DNA from: Paramoeba atlantica
Taxonomy: Eukaryota; Discosea
Length of the DNA stretch: 64,000 bases
Assembly (NCBI GenBank): GCA_977017575.1
Contig: CDRNVI010000148.1
Coordinates: 1 to 64,000 of the forward strand
Reading direction: 5' to 3'
The position numbers and the translations under genes are program-made. This document shows positions 1-11,009 of the stretch, piece after piece. The first letter of the stretch is position 1; the number at the start of each line of letters is the position of its first letter. Under the pieces are notes generated by a model that did no database searches, was not told the DNA's origin, and saw nothing but the letters and a program-made list of their open reading frames with translations.

Positions 1-140
1 GAAAAGAGAGAGGAGAAGGAGAGGCGGAACTGAAACCGGAAGAAAACCTCTCAATCACCGGAAAGGGAGGAGTTTCTTCAGGCAGCTGAGGGGATGAGAA
101 ATGCCCATACCCCCTTTGGAGGAAAGAAGTCATGTCAGGA

Positions 141-3118
141 TCAATTCCTTCGTTTTTTTCTTGTTTCTGATTGCTCATGATGATTTATTGGAAGACGGTC
201 TCCATGACAGAGAGAGAGGGTGTGCTTTTTTGTGAGAACAAGGAGCTCCACCCGAAGCGGAGAAGGAAATTTCTGAATCAAAATTATTTTGTGTGTTGTG
301 CAAGAAAAAAAAGACAAAAAAAAAAGAACCTGAAGTCGTAATTCAAAGGGGATATTTTTGGTTTTGTTTTCATCTGAAAAACTCATTTCTCTATTGGCAT
401 TCATCAGTGAATTGTCATTAGCTCAATTTTGGAAAGAAGAATTTTTTACTTGTGAATTTGCCAGACCATCACAGATCCATTCTGCAAAACTACTCCCAAC
501 AGATTTGAAGCTGCAGAAACACTCTTTTGCGAAAAGAGAAACGAAAGTAAGAAATCAAGAAACAAGAGAGGAGAAAGAAAAAAAGAAAAAAAAACCTTTA
601 CTTTCCCTCCTTTGAGTTGCAAGATTTGAAATCGATTTTTCCTTCCAATACCACAACTAAACCAAAATGCGTCTCCTGTAAAAAGAGATCCTTTCCTTCA
701 AACACACGAAGGGGAAAATAAAGAGTGGGAATATACCTGTTTGTGTAGCTAAGATTGTAATATTTCCATAGTTAATTGCTTCTCTTTGGTTTGATGCAGC
801 AAGGTGAACCACATTAACTCCCCCTTTTATTGAAGGAAAAATTAATAACAAAGAAAAAACTCGAAAGAAATTCTGAAAGAGGAAGCCCAACCTGATTCTC
901 GGTGAGGATCTTTTCTTCCTGCACCAAAAGATAGCACTGTGTGATTCCTAAAATATTTGTCACAAACAAAATTTTTAGGAGATGAAAGAGATAAAAATTA
1001 CTACCTTGTGGCAACAACGGTGTGTATATGACCAGCAACCACGCATGTACAACAAACGTTCATCAAAGAAGCCACAATTCGAGGTGAGTGAACAGTCTAA
1101 GTAAGAAATTTTTGAAAGAAATTTCTCAAAAATATGGAAAATGATGAGAGAGAATCAAACTTCAATTAGACCATGGCCGCATTGGCCTTGTTCAGAGGAA
1201 CCCCAAGTATAACAAACTCCATCTTTTGTCACACAAACAGCGTGAGACCCTCCAAGAGATATCTGAAAAAGAAGAGTTAAGAAAATATTTTTCAACCTGA
1301 AAAAAAGATTCAATACCTGGTGGACTCTTTTCATATTCAAAGATTTTAACAATTTTGGGACAGGAACAAAACATTTCTTGTCTTTACGATCTTTTTTTTC
1401 TTTCTCATCCAGGTCTCGAGTTTTTTTCATCTGAAACCCCAACTGAAAACAAGAAAAATGAAGAATCAAAAAAAAGTCATAAATATTTTGTTAAAAAGTT
1501 CAAAAAACTTGGCTCGATGAATTATCCCCCCAAATATAGACTCGTCCACTTTTTGTCACAACAGCTGTATTGTTGAGAGAAGTCGAAACGGTCTAAAGGA
1601 AAGATAATTAAGAAAGAGAAAAAAAGGGAGTGAGTCAATAAAAAAACCTTTGCTTTTTCATTTAATTGAACAGACCCAGGAAGATGAAAATCTTCAAAAT
1701 TGAATTTCAGTTAAGATCAAAAAAAAAAAGGAGAGAATGAATGAAGAACCAGAACAATCACCACGTCCAAGTCTTCCAAAATCTCCTCTCCCCCATGTTA
1801 ACACATCCCCAGAAAAGGACACAGCAGCTTTTGAGAATGAGAATGAGCGAATCTCCAGAAAGAAAGAGAAAAAGAGAAAAAGAAAAAAAAAACCAGAGTG
1901 ATATTGGGATGAAGAAATCCAAACAATATCGCATCCCTTCAACACTCTCACCTATCATCAAAAATTAATCCTTTTCTCTTTGACCAGTTTGACAAAAATA
2001 TCATTTACCTTTTTTGGAAATTTAATAGTGTCAGGAATATCATGCCCAAGTTGAAATTCCGCTCCACCTCCCCACCCAAACACAACACTTCCTTTGAGTT
2101 CATATTTTCTGAAAAGAGTGATTCAGTAAGAAAAAGGGAGAAAGTTACAAATTTGAGAAAAGATACATGTCCTGTGATTGTCCGTAAACACTGCACGGGT
2201 GAGAATGTGACCCACTTGACTCTAATAAAAGGTCAATCTCTTTTTCATTGACAAAAGTAAAACTGAATCACATGGAGAAAGAATTTTTCAAAAACCTTGT
2301 GGAGAAGAAAAGCTTTCTTCTTGAATCATCATATCCCCATTGGAGACTTCCTCTTCAGCAATCTGAAGAGGATTGGGGAAAATTAAAAAGAGAAAAATAA
2401 GAGAAAAATAAGAGAAAAAAAGGGAAATCAAAAAGAGAAAATGACAAGAGACCAAACTATCATCTTCATGTTTGTTTCGATGCAATAACAAATTCACTTG
2501 AACTCCTGATGGATAAATGGAAAAGAGGAAAAAACCACAAATGAATCACCAAATCTAAAATTTTAAAAAGAAAGGAAAAAAGTTTGAACCAATGGCGTCA
2601 AGAAGAATATCCACAGGGTTCCATTGATGAAGATCAGGAACGAGAAGATGTCGATAATCATTGTAAAGACGAAGAAATAATGGGATATGACCTCCAGATG
2701 CTGCCCAATGAAGACAATTCCATCTCCTTCCGTCATCTACCAGATCAACAAGACAACCTGTGACATGTCACACAAGAGGAAAAAAAGAATGGATGATGAG
2801 TCGAACACAAAAAAGAGGATTTGGAACAACTGATGAATTGAAGAGACCTTTTTGAGAGAGGAGAAGTTCGACAATTTCAAGATGCCCCCCAGCTGCAGCA
2901 CAATGCAAGGGAGTGATCCCAGCCATGTCTTTTTCCCTTCCATCAGTCCTCCCAACAATCGCTTCCTGCAACTCAAACTCATCTTCTTCTTTTTTGGCTC
3001 GATTATCTCTTTTCTTTTTCCATTTAATGTTGACAGAGATTCCAGAGAGCAAAGCATTCTCAACTTGTTCTACATCACCAACCCAGGCAACTCTCCAAAT
3101 CCAAAGAAGTCCTTCCAT
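141..3118 (-). CDS. IBTK-like ankyrin + RCC1-repeat protein
   Basis: The start is an ATG at 3118 (MEGLLWIWRVAWVGDVEQVE). The first exon carries an ankyrin repeat (AGITPLHCAAAGGHLEIVEL), and the next (about 2580-2760) another one, with NCLHWAASGGHIPLFLRLY. Later exons carry RCC1-type blades: GWGGGAEFQLGHDIP (about 2000-2100), SGDVLTWGRGDFGRLGRGD (about 1770), DGVCYTWGSSEQGQCGHG (about 1160-1260), NHTVLSFGAGRKDP (about 900-950) and GVVLQNGSVMVWQ (about 430-490). ANK repeats followed by RCC1 blades is the N-terminal order of inhibitor of Bruton tyrosine kinase (IBTK), a CUL3 adaptor that then carries BTB domains. No BTB is visible. The last frame ends in a basic SETRKKRRN tail at 141, or the gene splices on past the left edge. 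At least nine short introns were inferred. Family assignment rests on domain order only. Confidence 0.72.
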
Positions 3119-3341
3119 CTTTCTTCACTAGAAAGAGAAAACGAATTGTTACGCCATGATCTCCCTTCTTCCGTTGAAGGTTTCGTCAAAAAAGAGAAAA
3201 AAATCAAAAAAAAAAATAGATCACTAAATTTTAGAGTTAGAATTAGGTTTCTATATTTTTGGAACTCTCAAAAACTCTTTTTTGTTTTTTTTTGGTGTTT
3301 GGTTCGCTTCATTGTTTTTTGGGGCAAGTTTTTGGAGCAAG

Positions 3342-6300
3342 ATGGATCCTCCTTTCTCTCCACGAACACCATCTTCTACTCCAAATGTCTCCCCTTTGGT
3401 GAACCGAACGCTCTCTCCAACTCTCTCTCCTGTTGGTCCAACAACCGCAACAACCAGACCGCTTTCCCCAACAGACTTTGTGATGATTCCTTCTTCTCCT
3501 TCCTTTTCTCCTCCACCTGAACCCGCTCCCCACCCCGATTCTTCTCCGACCAGTCAATACTCTCGAATCTCTCATGCAACATTCCCTCCTTCTCCACATT
3601 TGTCTCCTTCTCAATTATCAACAACAACCCCTCTCACAGTCCCCTCCTCTTCATCCTCTTCAAAAATTCGGAGAAGAACCAAAAAGCCTCGTTCTCTTTC
3701 TCGTTCTCGTTCTCGTTCTCATTCCCGTTCTCCTTCTCCTTCTCCTTCTCCTTCTCCTTCCTCTTCTTCCTCTTCATACTCTCTTTGGTTCCAAGTGGGT
3801 CTCTTGGTCATCATGACAACCATTTTAACCCATTTTTTCTCTTCTTTTTACGGATTTGTGGGGATGTGTATCTTAGTGGTCCTCTTAAGAGCAAAAAGGC
3901 CTTCTCTTTCTACTCCTTCTTCCTCTTCTGGTTCTTCATCTTCAATCTCTTCTTCAATCTCTTCTCCAATTTCTTCTCCATCTTTATCTTCTACTCGATC
4001 TGAAAATGAGTATGAACTCCGTGAACTTCCAAGTGATTTATCTCTTGAGTTAGAAATTGGGAGTTTGAAAGAGGGAGAAGAAAGAGCAGAGAGTTTTCGG
4101 GAATTAGATTCTGGAAAGAAGGATAATAAACAAGTTGAAGAAGGTGAAGAACAAAAAGACAGAGATCCTGTGAAAAGGATATCCAAAGAACATCATTTGA
4201 AACGGAATTCAAAAGATCGATACTCCACCCCACCCACTGGAGCCCACTTTTCTTCTTCTTCTCTTATCGAACCGCCTCTTCGAAAAACGACCTCACTTTT
4301 CTCATCTTCTTCAACTTCTCCATCACTTAGAAAATTCTTTTCACCACAAAAAGAAAGACGTGAGGAGCAACTCCTTCGAAATCAGCCTGCTTTTCCAACA
4401 ACAGAATCAGAACAACTTCAACGTGTTGAAGAAATGAACAAATGCCTCGAATTATATGAAGTCGAGAAAAAGAGAAAGGGAGAATCCTACAACGTCAACA
4501 AACACTTAATTCATTGTTGTGTTGTCAATGATGCTGTCATGGCGCAATTCCTCATTGAACAAGCTGGTGCAAATCCTCTCTATCATCTTACAGATCGTGA
4601 TGTGGGGATTGGAGACGAGAAAAGCAAAATTTTTTCCGCAGGAGAGACTCCTCTTGATGTTGCAACACGATTCGAATGTCAAGATGTTCTTGTAATTTTA
4701 AACGAGAAAAAAAAGAGAGGAAAGCAATGGATATTTCCTTCCATTCCTTCTTTTATGTCTCCTCTTCGAATTATGGTTGGAGATGTAAGGAGACAACAAC
4801 AGAATGGAAGTGATAGTATTATGACTCGAAGTACTGGCGATAGTACAGCAGGAAGTGGACCAACATCTCCTTCTTCAAGTGATGAAAAAAGTACCTTTTT
4901 TTCTCCTCCTACTTCTCCTTTTATTGATTCGAAAAAAGGTCGACCAACTTCAGTTCGAGTTCAAACTTTTAATCAGCCAAAAGACTCTCCTCTTCTCCGT
5001 GTCCCAAGAACACCATTATCTTCTTCTTCTTCTTCTTCTTCTTCTTCTTCTTCAGGACCGCCAAAATATGCTGTAACAAAAGCTGTTCGCCCCGCTCCTC
5101 CTCCTGAAGTTGATTCTCTTGTTGATGGTTTGAGAGAAGGTCCAAGTCGCGAAGAGTCAAGAAGAGAGTTTGCAACTATATTCTCTGCAATTGATTCTCC
5201 AAGGTTTGTTGATTTTGTGAGTGTGTGTGTTGTGGTGATTTAATTTTATTTGGTTTTTGAGAGTTTTTATGATTTGTAGGAGAGAGAGAATGTTGTTGGG
5301 AGACTGGAGAAGCAACAAAAATCAATTTTCGAAAGAAACTCGAACTCGTGCCACTGCAACAAAGTTTGTAACCATTTTACTCAGAATATCTTATTTGATT
5401 GTTTTTTTTTGATTTTTGTTGTGTTTTCTTCTCTATCTTTCTTCCTCCAGATATTACATCATGGAATATTATTGGAATTTGATCACTTATCTTGGGAAGA
5501 GAAAAGAGAGAAGAACCCGTCTTGATGAGTTTTTAAAAGAGAGTACGTCTTTTATTAAAAGAAGAGAGAAAATAATACAAAATTGGGGATCCGAATGTAA
5601 AAAATTTAACTTTTGTGACAGGGAAATACCCCAAACAAGATGCAAAGAGGATTCTTCAGGATCATTATTTTATGGAATCAAAATTTTTGAGAGTAAAAAG
5701 AACACAAATGAGAATCGAACATTTTCAGGCACTGCCTCTCTCTCTCATTCTACTCTTTCCTTTTCATTTTTTCTCTTTCTTTCTCTTTTTTATTTTCTCT
5801 TTTTGTCTTTTCTCATACAAAATCAATCCAGATTCTTTCCCTGATTGGAACTGGAGGATTTGGACAAATTTTTCTCTGTCGCAAAAGAGACACAGGAGAG
5901 ATTTTGGCGGTTAAAAAAATGTCTCAAAAAATATTGAAATTGAGAAATAAGGCTGTTCATGTGAAGAATGAGAGAGATGTTTTGGCGAAAGGGTATGATT
6001 CTCCATGGTTGGTCCATTTACTTTATTCTTTTCAAGGTTTGTTGGTATTCTTTTTTCGATTTTCCTTCTTTGTTTTTTTTCAAGTTTCCAAAAAGTTGAA
6101 ATCAAATTATTGATTTTCCGTTTCTCTTTTCTCTTTTCTCCGTCTCAAAGATGAATCCTCTCTTTATCTTGCAATGGAGTATGTCCCAGGAGGCGATCTC
6201 AGAGCTCTCTTAGACGCAATCGGAGTTCTCGCATCTGATTGTGTTAAATTTTACTCAACTCAAATGATTATGTGTATTCGCTCGTTACATTATTTGGGGT

Positions 6301-7750
6301 ATATCCACAGAGATTTGAAGCCTTCTAATTTTTTGATAGACAAAAAAGGGTAATAACTGATATCTTTTTTTATTATTATTTCATCTCTCTTTCATTTTTT
6401 TTTTAACTCGTTTTTTTTTTTTGGAAGATTTTTGAAGTTGGCTGATTTTGGGTTGTCGAAATATGGTCGTTTTGATCCGAAAAAAATTCAACGAAGGATG
6501 AGTGAACAAAAGGAAGCAGAAGAGAGAGGCCAAGGAGAAAAGAAAAAAGAGAAAGAGAGTGAGAAAAAGAAGGAACAGAAAACAGAACAGGAGAAAAAAG
6601 ATGGAGAAAGGAGGGAAGATGAGCAAACGAAAGAGAAAAAAGAATTGCAAGATGAAGAAAAAAAAGAAAGCAAAGAAGATAAAGAAAAAGAAGAAAAAGA
6701 AGAAAAAGAAGAAAAAGAAGAAAAAGAAATCAAAGAAGAACAAAAAGAAGAACAAAAAGAAGAACAAAAAGAAGAGAAAAAAGAAAAAGAAAAAGAAAAA
6801 GAAAAAGAAGAAGAAGAAGAAGAGGAAGAAGAAGAAAAAAAAGAAACCAAAAAAAAAGAAACCAAAAAAAAAGAAAAAAAAGAAAAAGAAGAAAAAGAAG
6901 CGCTCCAAATCGTAGGATCACCAAATTACATAGCAGTAGAAGTTCTGAGAAGAGAAAAATGCAATTATGAAGCGGATTGGTGGTCTTTTGGTGTCATTTT
7001 GTATGAAATGTTGGCTGGTGATCTCCCCTTTGATGGTCCTGAACCGATGGCTATTTTTATGAATATTTTGAATTACAAGTTTGTTTTTTGTTTTTTTTTG
7101 ATTTTTGATTTATTTTTTATTTTATTTTATATTTGGAGGAAAATTTTGTTCTTTCTTTTTTTCTCTTTCTTCTTTCCTCTCTACACACTCAAGAAATACT
7201 TTAAAAATCTCATTTTCTCACAAACAGAAAACATGTTGTCTACCCGGAATGGGATTCTTCCGATCCAATCGCCTCAGAAGCGTGGAAACTCGCACAAGGC
7301 CTTCTAACAGAACCAAATGAAAGAATTGGGAAAAATGGTCTTCAAGATTTTAAGAAACACCCTCTCTTTTCTGATGTTGAGTGGAAAAATTTGCGATCTT
7401 CTGAAGCCAATCCACCACCATTTGTTCCGGAGTTGGATCATGATGCTGATACAACTTATTTTGAGGATGTTGAAACGTTTCATGTTCCTCTTCCTGGTTC
7501 TGATGGGCCTGAAGATATTGTTGTGGAGAGTGAAGGGCCTGATTTGTCTTTTGCGATTCAACCGAGAAGGTTTGTGGGGTTTACTTTCAAGAGGATTGTG
7601 AGAAAGGGGAAGGATGAAGAATCAAATGTTGATATTTCGATGAATGTTCGGTTTGATGAACATGATGGGGGGATTGATCATAAGATGGTGGAACAAGATG
7701 GATTGAGATTACCAATTGATGGAGAGAAAAAGGTTGATGATATTGATTGA
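3342..7750 (+). CDS. NDR/LATS-family AGC kinase with membrane-spanning, ankyrin-like N-terminal extension
   Basis: Exons by eye: 3342-5203, 5280-5363, 5451-5542, 5622-5728, 5832-6036, 6151-6349, 6428-7078, 7228-7750. The ~620-residue first exon is Ser/Pro-rich, has a hydrophobic segment at about residues 147-183, then an ankyrin-like part (NKHLIHCCVVNDAVMAQFLI, GETPLDVATRFE). Exons 2-4 encode the MOB-binding N-terminal region of NDR kinases (ETRTRATATKYYIMEYYWNL, then KFLRVKRTQMRIEHF). The kinase domain shows GTGGFG, AVKK, HRDLKPSN and DFG. The C-terminal tail has the AGC hydrophobic motif FVGFTFKRI. A Glu/Lys-rich insert of about 145 residues splits the activation segment. After it comes QIVGSPNY...AVE instead of the usual S-T-V-G-T-P-D-Y...APE. 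Intron 4 appears to use a GC donor (CAG|GCACTG, 5729). NDR kinases act with MOB1, which is encoded at 13.8 kb. It is not a MAST/Greatwall kinase because the MOB-binding region is present. Confidence 0.88.
6480..6905 (+). repeat. Glu/Lys-rich coding microsatellite inside the kinase activation segment
   Basis: A purine-only tract built from GAAAAA/GAAGAA-type units encodes repeated KEEKEEKE and EEQKEEQKEEQKEE blocks. It stays open in the kinase reading frame from the DFG exon to the APE-equivalent motif, and introns in this window are pyrimidine-rich rather than purine-rich, so I read it as coding. Long open frames on the opposite strand (all Phe/Ser) are by-products of the composition. Confidence 0.8.
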
Positions 7751-7909
7751 AATGTCAAGTATTTATTTTGGGAGAAATAAAAGAAAAGAAAATGAATGAT
7801 GTGAAAAAAAAAAAACCTGTTTTTGACTTTTTGTGGTGTTGTAAATTTCGTTTTCGTTTTTTTTGTTTTCGTTTCCATCACCACAGTTTTGGGCAACCTC
7901 CCCTACCAA

Positions 7910-8683
7910 ATGAGGTTGTTGCCACCATTTTCTGTGGTATTCAGACTCCTCTCTTTATTCTTGTATACTTGCTCTCCCCGAGCCATCTCTGAAAAAACAG
8001 AAGAAGGGGTGTACACTTGGATAAACCCTCCTGAATCTGGAATTGTTCAACATCCTCCGTATGATGGAGCCATTCCAACAATCCTTCTCTCAACTTATCC
8101 AACTTCTGGAAGCACTTTCATCTGGAAGGTTTGGGAGTTGGCTCGGGGAATTGGAGCGCTTTCTGTTTTCAGGGAGGGTGGGGAGTCTTTGCAAGATGGA
8201 ACGTTTGCAGGATCTCCTCATGGTGGCAAGTTGGACAGAATATTGAGGGTTCAAAGTCACCAAGTAACAAATTTAACAAGGAAACAGATCCAAGGAATGA
8301 TTCGCTCAGCTACACCACAAGAGCCAGTCCTCGTCAAGAACCATTCCCCAATTTACAATTTTAAGTTTAAGAATAAGAGATTGATTCTGGGAGTGATTTC
8401 TGTCTTGCGGGGAGATGTGAGAATGAGTTGTGTTCGCCATCATCCCCAAACAATTTGTAAATACTCTTTAGAGAAGTTTCAGCACTATTGGGAGCTTTAT
8501 TGTGCGAATCACAACCTCCCTTATGTTGTCTATCCATATCGCGATCTCATCTCTACACCTTTCGTTGTCTTTCGAGATATGTTTGACAAGTTTGTTCCAT
8601 TTGAGAAGATCCAAAATGATAATCTCACCATGGCCATTCAGTATGCTCAAATGGCTCACTCTCATGAGGGAAGAGCTTTGTGA
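7910..8683 (+). CDS. P-loop sulfotransferase-like protein, predicted secretory
   Basis: I chose the ATG at 7910 because it gives a signal-anchor-like start (MRLLPPFSVVFRLLSLFLY). An upstream in-frame ATG at 7823 would add a further hydrophobic stretch. The 5'-phosphosulfate loop of PAPS-dependent sulfotransferases is visible as LLSTYPTSGSTFIWK, and the 3'-phosphate-binding strand and helix as ISVLRGDVRMS. The late motif LPYVVYPYRDLISTPFVVF is also typical. It would transfer sulfate from PAPS to a carbohydrate or other acceptor in the Golgi, but the acceptor cannot be inferred. It is a single exon and starts 160 bp after the kinase stop on the same strand. It is not closely similar to the paired sulfotransferases at 9.4 and 41.8 kb. 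Confidence 0.72.
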   Translation: MRLLPPFSVVFRLLSLFLYTCSPRAISEKTEEGVYTWINPPESGIVQHPPYDGAIPTILLSTYPTSGSTFIWKVWELARGIGALSVFREGGESLQDGTFAGSPHGGKLDRILRVQSHQVTNLTRKQIQGMIRSATPQEPVLVKNHSPIYNFKFKNKRLILGVISVLRGDVRMSCVRHHPQTICKYSLEKFQHYWELYCANHNLPYVVYPYRDLISTPFVVFRDMFDKFVPFEKIQNDNLTMAIQYAQMAHSHEGRAL

Positions 8684-8795
8684 AATGTTTGATTTTGGTT
8701 GATTGGATTGGAAAAGTCGATTCTAAAATTTGGGGTTCTATTTTTCTTTCTCTTTCATTCATCTCGGGAGAGAGGAGAGGGAGAGAGAGAAAAGA

Positions 8796-9185
8796 ATGAC
8801 GGAAGGGATGACAGAGATGTGGGTGATCACTCTCTGGTCCACCGAGATCCTCCTCACTTATGAGATGTTCACCCATTCTTCTTTTCTTCTTTTTGGGTTT
8901 GTTCCTCAAACTTCTTCCTTCTGGTATGAGTTGTTACGCTTCTTCGATTGTTTGGCGCATCTTTTGGGATTTCTGGTTTTTGGATCTGTTCTTCATCTCC
9001 TTCAGTTTTTCTACCATTTGATGAAATTCATTCCCCCTCTCGCTTTTCTTAGAAAGTTACAGTGGATGAACTTTCTCGACGCGGCGATATACATGTACTC
9101 TGTCTTTTTGTATTCTCGCCCATCTTCTTTTCTTGGTGGAGCGGTGATTTTCGTTTTTCTTCGATCCTTCTCTCTCACTTGGTAA
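8796..9185 (+). CDS. small multi-pass membrane protein, unidentified
   Basis: An open frame of about 129 residues starts at MTEGMTEMWVITLWSTEILL. It holds three to four hydrophobic segments (around HSSFLLFGFV, LLGFLVFGSVLHLLQFF and IYMYSVFLYSRPSSFLGGAV) separated by short charged loops such as RKLQW. An upstream in-frame ATG at 8730 would add a polar GREEREREKR stretch, which looks like purine-rich leader rather than protein. No family is recognised. It lies between two sulfotransferase genes, which may be chance. The hydrophobic pattern and uninterrupted frame are the only support. Confidence 0.5.
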   Translation: MTEGMTEMWVITLWSTEILLTYEMFTHSSFLLFGFVPQTSSFWYELLRFFDCLAHLLGFLVFGSVLHLLQFFYHLMKFIPPLAFLRKLQWMNFLDAAIYMYSVFLYSRPSSFLGGAVIFVFLRSFSLTW

Positions 9186-9379
9186 TTATTACCAATTCAG
9201 GAATGGATCTTTAAAATTTAATCTCTCACCATCTTTTGTAACATATGCCTATTTTTTTAATCGATGTGGATGTGAATATTATTTACTCATCAAGATTGTT
9301 GAAGATTTTTTAATGAAAAAAAAAAATTTTATGATTTGAATAAATAAATTGTAGTTGTTCATCAAAATATCTGTTCCTC

Positions 9380-10680
9380 TCAATTCCATCCCATCTGAAC
9401 ACCAGTCGCATTTTCCAATCGGTTTTTAAACCCTTCATACCCAATAATCTCTCTTAAAAGTTTTCGAGAAGAAGGAAGCATTGGAGCAATTGTTTTTCCT
9501 AATCCTTGACCATGATCACTTCTGGCATTCACTCCTTTTTTTGCATTCACATTTACCGCAATTTGAAATACTTTTGGATTTCCTTGAAATCTATTGTTGT
9601 CAAAAAAGGATTCATCAGTTCAACAAAGTAATTTTTTTTCTCAAATTCAAAAAAAAAGACCAACTTGTCAAGTTTCAAAAAACGATATAATTCAGTCATT
9701 GTTTTTCCCCCAAAACTATACAAGTTCTCAGCCGACAAAACAAACAAATTCTCTCTCCCCACATTCTCCACAATCGAATGAAATTGGCTTTCCCAATGAG
9801 GAAACTTAAAAGGACAGTTCTGAGTCCCATTATTAACACACCTCGTTCTCAGTAGCTCATCAAAATGAGAGGGAGATCGAGTATGTTGTTTCGATGTCCA
9901 TTCTCCAGCTTTACAATTCCCATCAATTTGACGATTGCACCAAAAGTTGTAAGTGGAATAAACCCAATCGTCTGGTTGGCGATAGGTAATTATGAATTTT
10001 GTTGTGTTTCTGAACATTCCTGGGTTTTTTGGGGTCCAAAAAAATCCTTTTGGAGATCACGATCAGTTTATGGAATTGAAAAAAAGAAAAGAAAAGAAAA
10101 GGAAGTGGGGGAGATGAAGAAGATGAACCCGAAATTTTCTTTCCTTTGAGAGCACAGGAGGGAACCATTTCAAAAAAAGTCGATGAATGTAACTCTTTTT
10201 TTTTACAGACAACCTAGAAATCCAGAAAAGAGGAAGGAAATGAGAAAAAAGAGAGAAATTCTTTTGACAGCTCTTACAAAAAAAAAGATGGCTAACTTGA
10301 TGATGTGCACAAATAAACTGAAAGAGAGCGGATGTTCCAGCCTTTGCTACCCCAAGAATAAGAAAAGGAGGTGCACAAGCCTACAAAAGAACACGTTTGT
10401 TTGGGAAAAATGAAAAGAAACAAAAAAGAGAAAACAAACATAATTACAACTTGTTTTGTGAGGTGCTTTCCTGTTTCGAAACAAATCAGGTTTTGAGAAA
10501 AAGAAAGAGGGAGGAAAAAGAAAAGTCTTTTTCAAACCGAAAACAAGCTCGAAGAGGAGCTTTTGAAGAAATTGAAGGATCAGCAACAAGCTTCGTCTTA
10601 TTTGTAAATTGAAAAACCATTTGAGCATTCAAAGAAAGAGAGAAGAGAGACAAAAAGAGAAGAAAAGGGACCCATCGCAT
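9380..10680 (-). CDS. secreted/Golgi sulfotransferase, copy A
   Basis: The start at 10680 gives a clear signal peptide (MRWVPFLLFLSLFSLSLNA). Exons read leftwards: the first ends near APLRACF (about 10540), then ACAPPFLILGVAKAGTSAL at about 10310-10390, which is the PAPS 5'-phosphosulfate loop (GVAKAGTS). Next is VPSCALKGKKISG at about 10140, then FRNTTKFIITYRQPDDWVYS at 9.7-10.0 kb with the 3'-phosphate-binding Arg/Ser region and WESQFHSIVENVGRENLFVL. The last exon starts at about 9590 and ends in GVQMGWN at 9380. It is an exon-for-exon paralogue of the gene at 41761-43898. The junction between the first and second exons is not resolved; neither copy gives a clean in-frame GT-AG join there, so a small exon may be missing from my model. 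Confidence 0.75.
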
Positions 10681-11009
10681 CTCTCCTCTCCCAAATCGAC
10701 AAAGCTTGAAACCAACGCAGCTTGAACTGAAGAGAAAGGAAAAAAAATCACACGAAAGAAACGTCTCTTCTTTTCTTTTTGGGGTGGAAAAATGACTTCG
10801 GATTCGGTTCAGACCTGGCACGGAAAATTGTGAGAAAAACTCTGCACTTTGAACTTCAGGAAAACAGTTTGATTTTGCCAATAATTTTTTTTTGTGTTCT
10901 ATTTTATGTTTCGTTTGGGAGATCACATGAAGAGTTTTTTTGTGAAGGAAGTTGAGTCAATTGAGAGAGAAGTTCTTCTGGGATTCTATCATTCTAATTT
11001 CAAAAATTT
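10681..11009. other. gap between two minus-strand genes
   Basis: This 330-bp stretch lies between the 3' end of the ankyrin/coiled-coil gene and the start of sulfotransferase A. It should hold the sulfotransferase promoter. I see short A/T runs but no recognisable motif, RNA gene or open frame with coding character. Confidence 0.5.

Noticed and set aside
6381-6924. Long open frames of poly-Phe/Ser on the minus strand and poly-Lys on plus across the kinase insert
   Set aside because: They are mirror translations of the Glu/Lys microsatellite; only the kinase frame is continuous with conserved motifs on both sides.
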